A DNA stretch of 64,000 bases from Lutjanus erythropterus (lineage: Eukaryota > Chordata > Actinopteri > Lutjaniformes > Lutjanidae): NCBI GenBank assembly GCA_020091685.1, contig CM034603.1, positions 9,592,683 to 9,656,682 of the forward strand. The letters run 5' to 3'. The notes beneath the pieces are model-generated. The model ran no database searches, was not told the DNA's origin, and saw nothing but the letters and a program-made list of their open reading frames with translations. The position numbers and the translations under genes are program-made. Below are positions 1 to 11,522 of this stretch, piece by piece. The first letter of the stretch is position 1, and every line of letters starts with the position of its first letter.

Positions 1-321
1 CGAGGAATTGGCTAACCTGCTATGGTTGGTTAGCAACCTATCAAATAACACAGGCTAGCTACTGAATGACGACAAGTATCTCCAAAGGGCAGCGTGTCTA
101 TAGCTAGTTGGCAGCTCCTTTTGATACTGAGACAAAAACACAAGCAGACATTAAACTGTTTCAGCACAGAACGATATATATGTTGAAAGAGATTAAGTTA
201 CTGCCTCTCGGCCCAGAAATAAATTAGCGAACCGGCGAGTGATGTTAGCGGGCTGCTCAACAACAGCAGTTACGAGCCCACCGGCGGAAAAATGGAGGCG
301 TAGATAAAACAGTGGTCTTAC

Positions 322-339
322 CTTTACTTTGATCAGCAT
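322..339 (-). CDS. nedd8: NEDD8 (ubiquitin-like modifier), first coding exon only
   Basis: On the minus strand an ATG opens six codons, MLIKVK, followed directly by a good donor (AAG|GTAAGA). MLIKVK is the N-terminus of NEDD8, and as I recall the vertebrate gene has its first intron just there. NEDD8 is the ubiquitin-like protein conjugated to cullins to activate cullin-RING ligases. The rest of the gene would lie beyond position 1; positions 1-321 are intron 1, and the 5'UTR and promoter run up to about 480. The neighbours support the call: NEDD8 and DHRS1 both map to human 14q12. Six residues alone are weak evidence, so the call rests on exact match, splice site and synteny together. Confidence 0.72.
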
Positions 340-480
340 GTTGGATAATCGATATTTCACAATTCAAAACGATATGAACTGTTTACTGACCAAAACACTA
401 GATATACCAGCGAATTAGAACCACTTGTCTGGCTGACTTGAATTTACTTCCTGTGTGCAACGGTAAGCGCTCCGGACGTG
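340..480 (-). promoter_or_regulatory. nedd8: nedd8 5'UTR and promoter region
   Basis: Upstream of the MLIKVK start on the minus strand the sequence is less AT-rich and has no coding potential. No TATA box is evident. The boundaries are inferred from the start codon only. Confidence 0.4.
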
Positions 481-1035
481 ACAAACCTTACAGAACAGTG
501 GTTCCGCTCGATAAAAACAAATCAGCTATAAAATAAAACTAAACTGAACGAAACGAAACGAAACTCAGTAAAATAATTTTAAAAACCTGTATTTCTAAGC
601 TCACAAGTTTTCCTATGGACAGATTTTTTTAATAGTTAAGTGAAGGAATTAAAGGATTAGTAGCTAAATAAAGCTACACTTTCAGAATGCTTTTATATTA
701 TTGGGTCATGTTTACTGCTGCAGTAACATGTAAGTATTATAATGTTGCATCTGGTCGAAGCTGAGTTAATTTTAACTTTTTAACTTGCTTTGGAGTGGTT
801 TAATTTGAATCATTGTACTGTTTAAGCAACATAATGTTTTGTGTGTAAACTATTCTTTAAAGTAAAGAGTAACTAGCTGCATGGAACAGTATTAGGGCCA
901 GGCATAAGAGGAAAAAAGAAATAAAAGAATTAAGTTTGGGTTTTTGTTTTTTGTTTTTTTTCACATTTTGAGAGCACAGTCAAAATGTGGAGAATAATGT
1001 TGAAAAGTCAAAGTAATAGTGAAACTTTCAGGATT

Positions 1036-1262
1036 TGTGCCAGGCATGAGAAAAAATAAATCACAGGAGGGAGATGTATTTTTTCATTTTGAGAATAAAG
1101 TTGGAATATTGAGAATAAAACTGAAATGGTGACAATAAAGTAAAAATGTCTAAAACTGATTTGAACTACTGTATTGACTTTATTCTCAAAAGTTTTTTCA
1201 ACTTCATTCTCAAAATAATAATAAAAAATCCTCCTCTGATTTTGTTTTTCTTATTCCAGGGA
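1036..1262. repeat. Palindromic MITE-like repeat
   Basis: A left arm with gccaggcatgagaaaaa and ttttgagaataaagttg is mirrored by a right arm reading caacttcattctcaaaa and ttcttattccaggg. Arms of about 70 bases pair imperfectly around an AT-rich centre rich in 'gagaataaa' motifs. This is typical of a short non-autonomous DNA element in fish genomes. Family not assigned. A second, weaker 'gccaggcataagag' occurs at about 897. The rest of 481-1640 shows no gene. Confidence 0.5.
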
Positions 1263-1364
1263 TGAAAGTTATACTTTGTTTAATCTTTATTCACAAAGTG
1301 CAAAATAAAACAACTCTTCCTCCTTTCATTTGTTTCCCCATATAACACTCCTCCATATAAAGTA

Positions 1365-1455
1365 TGGTAAAGTACATTGATAGAAGAAATAAATTAAAAC
1401 TTGTACTCAGGCACAGTACTTGGCTAAATGTACCTACTTAAGTTCCACCTCTGTT
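1365..1455 (-). repeat. Fragment of the abundant fish 'GTACTTAAGTA' repeat
   Basis: Read on the minus strand it gives gaggtggaacttaagtag followed by tacatttagccaagtact, the head of a widespread teleost repeat that starts 'ggtggaaagtaactaagtac'. A longer copy lies at 49186-49705. Old and truncated. Confidence 0.5.
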
Positions 1456-1643
1456 TTTGAATGAATCAAAATGAACACCCTACAATACATATGAAATGGT
1501 GAGAATGCACTAAACACTCCAGCTTGCTTCTGTAGAAACTGACCTAACGCTGCCCTGTTCTGACACACCAGTTGATCATTCAGCTAATTTGGCAGGAAGT
1601 CTTTAAATTGTGTCAGTTCCAGTCTGATCTGGATCATTCAGTC

Positions 1644-4600
1644 ATGGTGACTCATTTCTACCTGGGTGTGATAATCTTGGCTGTTTTCGCAACAACTGTT
1701 GCCGATGCAGGTATTCTTTGCACATACGTGCAGAAATGTGACGACCTCGTGTACGTTTTTAAAATGTTTAATCATGAAAATTTGTTTGCAGAGATCAACG
1801 TAGTCTGTGCAAAAGACTCTGTGAAAATCACATGGAAGGTCAGTGCCGATCTGGTGCCACATGCAGCTCGCCTCTTCCTGGGAAGCTGCATGCCATCTAA
1901 GCTGAAGACTCTGCCCACTGGAGAGGGGGAAGCACACTTCAACTACCACTTTTCTGACTGCAAATTTAAGAGACTGGTAATGCAAATGCTATATTTAACT
2001 AAAATACATTTCAGCCTCTTTGGTGTCGTAATAACCTGCTTTTCTGCAGATGAAAGGAAAACATCTCCTCTATCAGAATGAACTGACTTACAGGCCGCAA
2101 ACAAAGTCGAAGCCTGCTGCCTTTGTGTATCCCATTGAGTGTGTTTATAAAAGGTAAAAAGAGCATCTTTTTAAAAAAAAAATGAAATTCCAGTTTAAAG
2201 CTGAAATATGAGCTGAGAAACGTTCCCGTTATGTTTCAGACCTGAGGGTTGGGTTCCCCCTTTCCTGAACCCTGGATCAGGCATTTCTGAAGGTCGAGGC
2301 GGGCTCATCTTCCACATGGCACTCCTCAATGGTGAGTTCTCACATTACCTATGAGACATGTGGATACTTAAAGGTGAAAATTCAGCACTTTTCATGTAGT
2401 GCTGATGGTAAATGTAGTCAAGTGAAGCAATAAATTCCTTAGTGCTTGTTGTAGTGACCAAGAAAGAGTTGTGCATGAGCTTTTGTATCACCACCCAAGT
2501 CTACAGCTATTATTTTGTTGGCCAAAACATAGTGTTGGGTGACAAAAATACTCAACTAGCATGCCCCTGGCTACCCAGAGGAGACTGGAAATCCAAGCTG
2601 AAATAGATTTTGCAGCAAAAGAACTTTACTTTTCTGGTCAGTGGCACACACTGAGGAATTTATTTCTTCAACTGACTACATTTACCATAAACATGCTGAA
2701 TTTTTCCTTCAAGTTCATATGAAAAGGCTAGCAGAGGCTTTATTGCTTACATTTTTCCTGTAAAACCAGCAACATTGGGTCCTATTAGCAGCCTCTTCCC
2801 GGACTGAGAGCTCCAAGCAAACACGGCCAGACAAGGACCAAAATGGCCAGAGACCAATGAAGGTCAGTTTGTGGGAATAGGCTACAGCACCGAGGTGGTT
2901 TGCTTGCTGGATTTGGCTCCCAGCTCCCTGGGGCTGAGTCACAGCTAACCAAGCTAACAACAGTTAGTGGTAAAGCAGTCTTTCCACCAGGAAACTCTAT
3001 AAAAGACCTCGGTACTGTATTCCCTGTCAGGCTCTGAGGCTGTGTTCACTGGGCGGTTGCTGAGCCTGGTTCTTCTCCCTCCAGCCTTTTATTGGCGGCA
3101 AGTTTAGTGTATGAGTCAACTGTATGTTTTCCAGGAAAAGACCCTGAAAGCTCATTAATATTTGTCTTTTTTGTCATTGTTGGTCCAGCCATGAGATACT
3201 GGTGTGTGGGTGATCTACAGTGCAGTACATGATAAAAAAAATACCTTAACATTGATTTTGACTTAATGAGAAGTTTAAGGACATGTTTGCGTTTCCCTAC
3301 AGAGGAGTTAACAGGTGTAGCAAAGACAAATGTCATCCCCTTGGGCTCCTTCATGCCAATATGGGCAGCAGTGGAACAGAAGTCCCATCAACCCTTGCTG
3401 CTGCTCATGGATGAATGTGTGGCAGCCACTACACCAGAGCTGCAGCCTGTCAGCCAGGTTTACCCCATCATCAGCAACAAGGGGTAGGCTTCAGATGCTG
3501 GATAGTCTTTCCAATGATGGCTCCAGAATAGAAATCTTATTGCTAATCTGAGATACAAATTTCTGCAGGTGTCTTTTGGAGAGTGTGAGGGCAAACTCTA
3601 TGTTCCTCTCTCGCTACCACTCGTCTGCTCTCACCCTTTACCTGCAGTCCTTCATGTTTGAGCCTGGACAGGAGGTGAGAGTGCTCATTTTAATTGCCAC
3701 TATAAAGGAATATTTTGTTCATAACAGATTCTGATTAAGTTTGCTGTGCTCCACAGGTGTACATTCACTGTAATCTGGTTGCATGGGATCCTGAAGTTCT
3801 TAATGAAAGCAAGAAAGCCTGCCACTACATAAAAGAAATGGGCAGGTAATCTTGGATTAAGGGATCAGTTTGACAGTTGGGGAAAGTCTGCCTAGTTTCT
3901 TTCTTGTTCAAAGCCAGTAAACTTGATGTTGTAACTTTCTTGGTGGCTGCCACCAGTAGTGGTATATTATTGAACTTTGCTAACTAAGCTAACTAGGCTA
4001 ATTGCACCAAACATAACATACAGACACAAGTGATATTGATTCTGTTTGCTTGTGTAAAACATTTATTACAGGTTACGTTCACTGCACTACATTTTGAATG
4101 GAAACATTGTTTTATTCAACACATTATCTGACAGCTTACTAATTGCTTGTACAATTGTTTACTTCAAAGAAGCCAACTAAAATCATTTTTTACATATTTT
4201 AGGGTCTAAAATGCCACCCAATGATGACAAATATGCTTGCCAATATACGTCCACTAGAGCTTATTTTTGTTACTGACGGGTTCAGATTGTCCTAAGTGTC
4301 TAACATTATCAGTAGGATCTCTACAGAGATCTCTCTGTGGAGTAAAATACTTTTTTTTTTAAATCCAGAAACGGCACTTATAACTGTCTTAAAAGCCACC
4401 TGACACCATTGACAAATACTTTAATTTTGCCTCGCATAACAGGAGCTGTTCTGCAAACTTTTTTCTTTTTTTGGTCAAGGAGTCTGGCTTTGAACAGCAC
4501 ACTCAGACTGGTGCAGTTCCCGTTGGAAAGGGCTGTCTGAGAAGATCTTTCCTTAGAATAACAGTCTGAGCTTGTCATTAGCAAAAACAAGCACTTTTCA

Positions 4601-5225
4601 TGGACTTAGTTTGATGGACACATTAATGCTAAAGGATTACATGGCAGGGCGGTTCCTGGCTGAAGTAATCAGCTGAACCAATTCCAAAAATTGAGCTTGT
4701 AGGTCATTTAGACCTCAATATATATAAATAGGGACCAGGTTTTATGCCTTTCTGTGTGAAAAAATGTTCATTCAACATCATGCTGATGCAATGACTCACT
4801 GTTATTGCTCCTCAGTTGGGAACTACTCGATGACCCCTCTCGGAGCGCCCTCTGTAGCTGCTGTGATTCAACCTGCACATCCCGCTCCAAGAGAGGAACT
4901 GAAAGGGGTATCACTTTTTTCTGTAGACCTGAATGTTTTCTTAGATGGTCCTTTTTTCTCATTAAGTCACTTTTTTTTTTTTTTTTCTCCCTTCGGCAGA
5001 ATCTCTCGGCTTCAGTCACAAGTCTGTGTTGGGACCCCTGATCATCGTGGATCCATCTGATTCAAAGTCTCACAACATACCACAGGTGTTTGCAGCAGCA
5101 GTTCACTTTTGGGTGTAATAAGCCATCGAGTTTAAGGCCTCTGTCCTGAAAATGTAAGTCTTGTTAAACGCTGGACACGAGGACTAAATTTTTCAACCCT
5201 TTCTTTACAGGCCTCAGCTTCCTGA
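1644..5225 (+). CDS. ZP3-like egg envelope (zona pellucida) protein, gene 1
   Basis: Predicted secreted ZP-domain protein of 338 aa for the egg coat. Exons: 1644-1710, 1792-1976, 2050-2153, 2240-2331, 3303-3483, 3569-3674, 3757-3845, 4816-4907, 5000-5085, 5211-5225; all introns are GT-AG and the frame stays open. It begins with a signal peptide (MVTHFYLGVIILAVFATTVA); an upstream in-frame Met at 1572 lacks one. The ZP-N half carries four cysteines and the ZP-C half four more, then a C-x-C-C-x3-C cluster (CSCCDSTC) typical of ZP3. A furin-type site RSKR follows, then a hydrophobic VLGPLIIV stretch like the family's external hydrophobic patch. There is no C-terminal membrane span, as in many fish ZP proteins. 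A weak TTTAAAT lies near 1600. The paralogue at 7384 shares the intron phases. Whether it is expressed in ovary or liver cannot be told. Confidence 0.88.
2368..2713. mobile_element. MITE (family A) in intron 4 of ZP3-like gene 1
   Basis: It begins cttaaaggtgaaaattcagc and ends with the inverted gctgaatttttccttcaag. Inside, a second inverted pair (tggtaaatgtagtc / gactacatttacca, with gaatttatttctt next to it) makes a palindrome. The same family is at 7916-8910 and is cut by the right edge of the window at 63962. Confidence 0.6.
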
Positions 5226-5336
5226 CTGACAAGATGTCGGGACATAATCTTCATGAGATCTTAACTTGTTTGCAGATTCATTTGAAGCTGCAGTGGTAAT
5301 CCCAACATCACACACCCATATTAAACCATCTGTACA

Positions 5337-5342
5337 AATAAA
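5337..5342 (+). promoter_or_regulatory. Polyadenylation signal of ZP3-like gene 1
   Basis: AATAAA lies about 110 bases after the stop codon at 5223-5225, inside the last exon, and supports the model in which the final exon begins at 5211. Confidence 0.7.
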
Positions 5343-5979
5343 CCTGGTGCAAACTGCTGTTGAAATTTTGTTTTATTGCATTTGATAGCAGTATCTTTGT
5401 CCTGCTTCTCCTGGAACAAAACAGTACTTGATAACTGCCATTTTTCTTTAGTTTCCCATAATGTCATCACAACTTAAGGAAATGAAATTAATAAGTATCT
5501 GGACTTTATATTTAAGTTTTAGTCCCATAATGTGTGTCTCAGTCTGAGCTGTAACCTGATACACTGTTACAGACTCCAATAAATTTCAGATTTTGGCTTT
5601 ACAACTAAAGGACCAATGAATTGTGTCACTGAGGCCATCAATTATAATATAGCCTTCAGGTCCTTGGAACCATCTTTATGGGCTGCATGATTTAGAGCAT
5701 CCAGCCCCTGAGTTGGGACGGAGCCATATTTCCTCTACTGAATTCCTTCGATTCTTCCTCAAACTCCAGCTGTGAATGACTAAGTCCTTAAATTCTGACC
5801 TTAATGATTATACACACACTAAGTGTTCCATCTCAATGTCAAAGTTGTCATTATGTAATTTACTTTGGTAACCTGTCATTCAAAAGAAAATTCTGACAAA
5901 TCACATTTGGGTCACTTAAGCCTGCAGTTTAATGTGGGATAGTTTAATTGATTGCAAGGTGTTTACACTCTTTACAACT

Positions 5980-6425
5980 TAAAGGGACACTTCACCTCAA
6001 ATCAAAATACACATTTTTCCTCTTACATGTGTTCTTTATCCATCTAGATCGTTTTGGTGTGAGTTGCAGTTTTTTCAGCCAATGAGATGTCTGTCTTCTC
6101 TCTACTATAAGAACTAGATGGCCATTTGTTTATTTTTTTAAAACCTCAGCTTACTGGAAATCATGACCTGGTTTCTTGAGATAATCCAGACTGTTGTGAG
6201 CAGATTCATGAAAGAACTATTTTCTTTCTATTGAACTAAACCTGCCAATCATATCAGTGTGCAGATGAGTTTATGGCTCATCAGAGGAAGAAGCTATCAA
6301 CAGTAGTTCTGATTAGAGCTACTGTATAATATGAAATAGAAATAAATTCAACTCACTGATATGATACATGAATAGCACTACAGGTAAGAGGGAAAAAATG
6401 AAAAGTCTGGGGTGAACTGTCCCTT
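5980..6425. mobile_element. MITE with 'aaagggacacttcacc' termini (family C)
   Basis: Left end ttaaagggacacttcacctc is mirrored by the right end ggggtgaactgtccctt. The 446-base interior has no coding potential. A truncated relative with the same internal text (ttatccatctaaattttat, ggtgtgagctgcag) lies at 52541-52745. Confidence 0.65.
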
Positions 6426-6429
6426 CACC

Positions 6430-7380
6430 CTGTATTTACTGCCTGCAGCAGGGTTTCAAGGGTAATGATGAAGGGATGAAAAATAGTTTGGAGCTGAGTT
6501 TGCATATTTGTGGGATTTTTTACACTATTATGGTGTCAGTTATATCAAATTATCTGAGAACCTGGTACATATGTCACTGTTTAAAATGTGGCATTACATA
6601 TTGCCCTTTCATGACAGACAACCCTTCAGAAGCCCCGCCCTTTTTTGTTTTGCGTTCCAATAACAGTTGAGAAAACCTGGTACCTGGTGGAACCTCAGCT
6701 AACATTCCCCTTTCCTGTTTCCTGTACCAAGACATGCTACGTGCTGGGCTTGTCCATGCTGAAAAGACGAAAGATGGTTAAAAGATGTTGTTGGGGGACT
6801 TGTAAATCATTAACTAGCTTGTTATATCTGATAGGTAATGTTACAAATGCTAGCTAACTAGCTAACTAATCTACATCAATTGTTACCTAGCTAGTATTTT
6901 GCTAACATAAGCTTACTTAAGATGTGACTGTGCAACTTTTACAGGTCCTCTGGCAACATATTTTAACCAAATTTAAAATTTGGTTTTCATTTACATATAG
7001 ACAAGCCTAGCACAGTATATCTAAATACAGGAAACAGGAAATGAGAAAGTAGACAGGTTTTGCTGGGTACTAAGTTTGCTCAACCGTTATAGGAGCACAG
7101 AGTAAAAAGGGGTAGGACTTAGGGAGGGCAAAATTAAGAAAAGTACAACTATTTCCACAAAATGTGATATGTTAGGATGCTGCTGATCAAGCTACACTAT
7201 CTCACATGATGGCGTAGGTCTAATGTGTGTTGTAATAAGTTGCTCTTCAAGCCCATTGTAATCAGGTCTGATGGCTGTTGCACCTGAGATTGTTGACATG
7301 CACCAGGTGAAAGAGGTTTTCTTGATTGACGTCTCTTAGTCAGGAATAAAACCACCCACAGAGTCAGGAGCAAGTGTTCA
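6430..7380. other. Intergenic DNA, no gene seen
   Basis: Spacer between the two ZP3-like genes. It holds AT-rich unique-looking sequence and a 'gctagctaactagctaac' stretch near 6851. Just before the gene 2 start a caggaataaaacc at 7341-7353 could act as a weak TATA box about 35 bases upstream of the ATG. No ORF with splice support was found. Confidence 0.5.
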
Positions 7381-7383
7381 GAC

Positions 7384-10169
7384 ATGATGGCTTTCTTTTG
7401 GCAAGGTGGACTGCTTCTGAGCCTGGCAGCTGCCATGTCGGTATATGCAGGTAATATTCTAGCAATTCATCATCTTTAATTAAAAACTTGTGTGTAGAAA
7501 CTTGACCTCTTTGCGTTGTGTGCCTTAACAGACATGAAACTGGACTGTAGGTCTGATTATGTGACACTGGTGTGGACGGAGAGCAGGTCCCAGGCTGACA
7601 TGTCACTCTTTCGTTTGGGTAGCTGTTTCCCCACCAGCGTCTCAGCCAGGGAGGCCGTTTTCAGTGTGGAGCTCAGTGACTGTAACTTCAGAAGACTGGT
7701 GAGTAGCATGTCTCTGCCTGCAGACTGTGGGACAACTAAACCACTCTCTGCAGCTGAGCCTACATTTTGTCTCTTTTGTAGGTTACTGGGCATCAGCTGA
7801 TGTACACCAATGATCTGATCTACATGTCCTCTCCTGACTCTCAAATTCTCCCCTTCATGCACCCAGTGGTCTGTGCATATGAGAGGTGGGTGTTCAGTGC
7901 TCTTCAGTATGAAATGTTAAAGGGAAAATTCAGCACTTTTCATGTAGATGTCCAGTCAGTGTTGCTGGTAAATATAGTCAGTTGAAGCAAAACATTGCTA
8001 TATTGAGTAAAAAGCTACTACAGAATCAATTTTAGCTTTTATTTCTAGTAGAGCCTGACCAATATCTGCCGACAGCAATAGCCCAATCACAGCTATTGTA
8101 GTATTGGCATATGTTGTCTGTAATGTGCCTAAATTAACTTTTTCTTCACAGAATGTAATGTGGATTGTTTGTGTTGGCTATATAGTTGTCATTCTATGGC
8201 TATTTAATGCTTTTTAAATTCAGTTTTATTAAAAACATTCTTTTTAGGTCATAATCATTAAATACAAGTAAAGGTTTACTTAAGTGTCCTGATCATTTGG
8301 ACAATACTTTATAGTTAAACTCTACAATATCTTGCCTATGACATATTTTTGTCAAGTGTCAACCACTTTTATATTAGTCTGTATAAAGATTATCAGCTGA
8401 TTATATCTGTAGAATTTTTGTACTCCCTAATATTGGCATCAACTACAAAAATCCAGAATCGTGATCGTGATGTCTAGCCTCTATGTCTGGGTAGCCAGGA
8501 GATGTGCTAAACGAGATTTAAAAGTTTTGGCCAGCAAAGCATAAAAATGTATACCTAAGTGTAAAAAAACAACAACATTAAAATCAGTTGAGAAATGTAA
8601 ATGTTGGTCTTGTTTATCCAGAAGAACTGCAGCTGTTTACATGAATTTAGTCTTGCCCAGTTCAGCATGGCAAGCCAATGCGATGTCTATGCAACAAAGA
8701 AAGCTATAGGCTATGATGGTGATGGGAGCCAGAAGCTCATGCACAGTGCTTCCTGGTACATGTAGTCACAGCTCCACTAGCAGGAGAACTTGGTTTACTT
8801 GGTCAGTCATGCATTCAGGAATTTGTTTAACTGACTACATTTATCATCAACACTGACTGCATGTCCACTTTGAAAGGCAAATTCTGCATTTTCATGTGGA
8901 TGTGCAAAGTTCTACAGATGCGTGCAACAGTTTCTGTACCTGATCTGCTTTATTTGATGCAGGCCCAAAGACTGGTACCCTTCGATTTATGACCCAGTGT
9001 TTCACACATACGGTCAAGGAGATCTGGTGTTCCACATTGAACTCATGAACGGTGGGTATAAAACTTGACTTCACTGAAACTGTTAAGTTGTCACAGTGAC
9101 TCCTGTAACTTAATAATTTATCTCTTTACTGCTGTAGGTGACTTCTCAGGCCCTGCTGAATCTACAAGTTTCCCGCTGGGCTCCTTTATCCCCATCATGG
9201 CTAGTGTGGCACAGAAGACCCATCAGCCCTTGCTGCTGCTTCTTGAGGAGTGTGTAGCAGCCACCACACCGGAACTGGAGCCTGAAAGCAGTATTTACCC
9301 AATAATCACCAATAAGGGGTACTCTTGTTACACTGGCCATAAGCACTCTCTTCCTGACCTTTATTGTTATCCAGACATTGGAAGTAAAACGTGTTCTTTA
9401 ACTTGACAGATGTCTTGTGGACAGTAGGATATCGCGATCAAAATTTGAACCAAGGCAAAAATCATCAGAGATCCATCTATCCCTTCAAGCCTTTAAGTTT
9501 GCTCTTGGAGAGGAGGTAAGTTGGCCTGATTATCTTCATTTTTAGATGCAGGGCTTTCACTGTGGAGAAACTGAACAACTGTAACCAGTCTTATATGCCT
9601 TGCAACCTCACCTCTCCTCTCTACTTTACAGGTGTTTATCCACTGCAAACTCATGGCTTGGGATCCTGTTGGTCTTGATGACACCCACAAGGCCTGCCAC
9701 TATGACCAGGAGTATGGGTAAAAATGTCCACTTTATAAACTGCATCAGCCTGTCAGAATTTCAGTAGTTTTCAAAGTGTGCCATCAGGTGGGCTAGTTAA
9801 ATGTTACAAACTAGACACTCTCTTTGAACTGTCTGCAACATGTTGGATCTGGATTTAAACAAGCTCAAGTTGATGGTGATTTGAGAATTATTTACTGTTA
9901 AAGATTTCTCTCTAATCTTCATTCACTCAGCTGGGAGCTGCTGGACAACCCTGCATACAGCAGTGTTTGTGCCTGTTGTGAATCCAGCTGCAAATCCAGG
10001 AGGACAAGGAGTATACCATCAGGTATTTGTAGAACATGTGCTGTATTAAGCTGGTCTCATGGTACTGTACGAAAATTTGATATTTTTTTTCTTTTTTTTT
10101 TCAGGGAACTCTGGAATAGTACAAAATGCAGTTCTTGGGCCACTTACAATCACTGATGTGAATTCCTGA
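7384..10169 (+). CDS. ZP3-like egg envelope (zona pellucida) protein, gene 2
   Basis: Tandem paralogue of the gene at 1644; predicted 318 aa. Exons: 7384-7450, 7532-7698, 7782-7885, 8963-9051, 9138-9318, 9410-9515, 9632-9717, 9931-10022, 10105-10169. The signal peptide MMAFFWQGGLLLSLAAAMSV is followed by a ZP-N half (C at LDC, GSC, SDC, VVC), a ZP-C half (EEC, GCL, IHC, KAC) and the ZP3-type CACCESSC cluster. A basic processing site (RRTR) and a VLGPLTI hydrophobic patch follow. Exons 1, 3, 5, 6 and 8 have exactly the same lengths as in gene 1 (67, 104, 181, 106, 92) and all intron phases match. The best conserved block is exon 5 (SFIPIMASVAQKTHQPLLLL), whereas exons 2 and 4 have diverged strongly. 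An extra downstream exon (acceptor near 10259) is entirely 3'UTR. No membrane anchor. Confidence 0.88.
7916..8910. mobile_element. MITE (family A) in intron 3 of ZP3-like gene 2, with a nested insert
   Basis: Left end gttaaagggaaaattcagca and the internal gtcagtgttgctggtaaata are mirrored near 8825-8875 (gactacatttatcatcaaca, tgactgcatgtcc). A different MITE (8047-8481) has inserted inside it, which explains the greater length than the 346-base copy at 2368. Confidence 0.6.
8047..8481. mobile_element. MITE (family B, 'agagcctgaccaatat') nested in the family A copy
   Basis: It begins tagagcctgaccaatatctg and ends with ctaatattggcatc and a degraded tgtctagcctct. The better-kept sister copy at 62554-63200 has clear agagcccgaccaat / ggctct ends. 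Flanking bases on both sides belong to the host family A element. Confidence 0.55.
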
Positions 10170-10373
10170 AATGTCATCCAGGTAACAGCATTTAAGTTTA
10201 TATTACAATATACATATATGCTAAATAACTAAACTTTTTCTTTTTTCATTCTCCAGCAGGAATGGATCCATCTTACAGGCTCATTCAATCTGATTTGGGT
10301 TTTTATTGGTTTCACAAGCTTCTTAAAGCTTAGTGCCTGCTTGACTCTTTGCATTTCAGATCGTAACATGGCT

Positions 10374-10379
10374 ATTAAA
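10374..10379 (+). promoter_or_regulatory. Polyadenylation signal (ATTAAA) of ZP3-like gene 2
   Basis: ATTAAA lies about 205 bases past the stop at 10167-10169, with a T-rich tract just downstream. Confidence 0.5.
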
Positions 10380-10775
10380 GATGTATCCTATCCATGATTA
10401 AGACCTTTTTTTTTTTTTTTTGAGTGTGTAATGGTCTTTTCAGAGGTCTACTGCTTTTAAGGTTCCAGTACTTTGATTAATCTGGGTATTAAATGAAATC
10501 TTATTCCTAGACATAATATAATTGATACTAGGATTGATTTCATGCATGTGTCTCAAACCAAATGAATGAGGCACATTATTCTTAAGGTTACAAAAGAGAT
10601 TTCAGTTTCATTCAACATTTACCAACATTTGTATGAAGGTCTGAGTGAGATGTGAACATCCCTAGTAATGTTATTGCCTTCAGGAAAAAATATGGACCAC
10701 ATGATATGCTATAAGCCTACTTTATGCAAAAAACTACATTTAAGTGCCTCAGCTTTTGAACAGGTGATCTCAGAC

Positions 10776-10880
10776 TTTTTTTTAAAATATATATTTGGGC
10801 ATTTTATCCCCCAGCCATTGCAGAGGATTTGCAGCCTCTGTACGAGGTACACGCTCTACCAACTGAGCTATCCAAGCACT
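10776..10880 (-). mobile_element. tRNA-derived SINE relic
   Basis: On the minus strand, gcttggatagctcagttggt followed by agagcg is a clear tRNA A-box region, followed by a decayed B box. The other end reads ttgggcattttatccccc, which in fish SINEs of this kind is the tail 'ttgggcattttatgcc'. The middle is deleted. It is not a functional tRNA gene. Confidence 0.6.
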
Positions 10881-11374
10881 GACCTCTGAGACATTTAACA
10901 TTTTTATTTTAGTCTTCCAAGAATAAAAGTTTAATTAAAACATCTTTGGATTGAAAGGCTTTTACCTAGAATTACAACTGAAATTACTTAAGACAACATG
11001 GATAATTTTAATAGCTTGTCTTAATGATCAATACTGGGGTTAACATTTTTACACATCTTCATCTATCAGGTCCTGAAACATAATAGCTTACATTCACTAT
11101 GAAATGTCACTTGGTCATGACATGATGTGGTGTAACATGTGTCCTTGTGGTGTTTGTGCCTTAGATGACCAGTTTATGACAAGCACTATTAAATCAGAAA
11201 AATATCTTTCTGTGGTCAACAATTATATCCATCTTTTGGAGTGAACAAATTCACACACTTTCTTGAATGAATGGTTCGAACGGTGACTTTATAAAAACAC
11301 ATATAAAGAGAAATAGCTGGCACACTTATTTTATGGTAAAAGTAACTCTAAAATGTAGTGCTACCTTTAGCGCT

Positions 11375-11522
11375 GAGGAATGCGTCATGCGTCATACGTC
11401 ACCCAGCCAATCAGAACAGAGCAGGAACGGCACGCGCGGAGGCGGGTCTACTGAGCCGAGTGAAAAATAAAACGTTAGAATATAGTTAAGCCTCTTCACA
11501 ATACTTCTGAACAAGGACACAG
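11375..11522 (+). promoter_or_regulatory. rnf212b: Probable rnf212b promoter and non-coding first exon
   Basis: A GC-richer patch has tandem gcgtcatgcgtcatacgtca motifs (CRE-like TACGTCA), an inverted CCAAT box in cagccaatcaga and an aggcgggtc Sp1-like site. A donor-like CAG|GTAATG follows at 11522/11523. The first coding exon of rnf212b starts at 12886 just after acceptor-like cacag, so this fits a 5'UTR exon. Inferred from sequence only. Confidence 0.5.

Noticed and set aside
1572-1643. Upstream in-frame Met for ZP3-like gene 1
   Set aside because: Starting there would bury the signal peptide; the Met at 1644 gives a proper one and an exon 1 of 67 nt, as in the paralogue.
10797-10880. Possible functional tRNA gene on the minus strand
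   Set aside because: The A box is good but the B box and stems are decayed and the flank carries a SINE tail.
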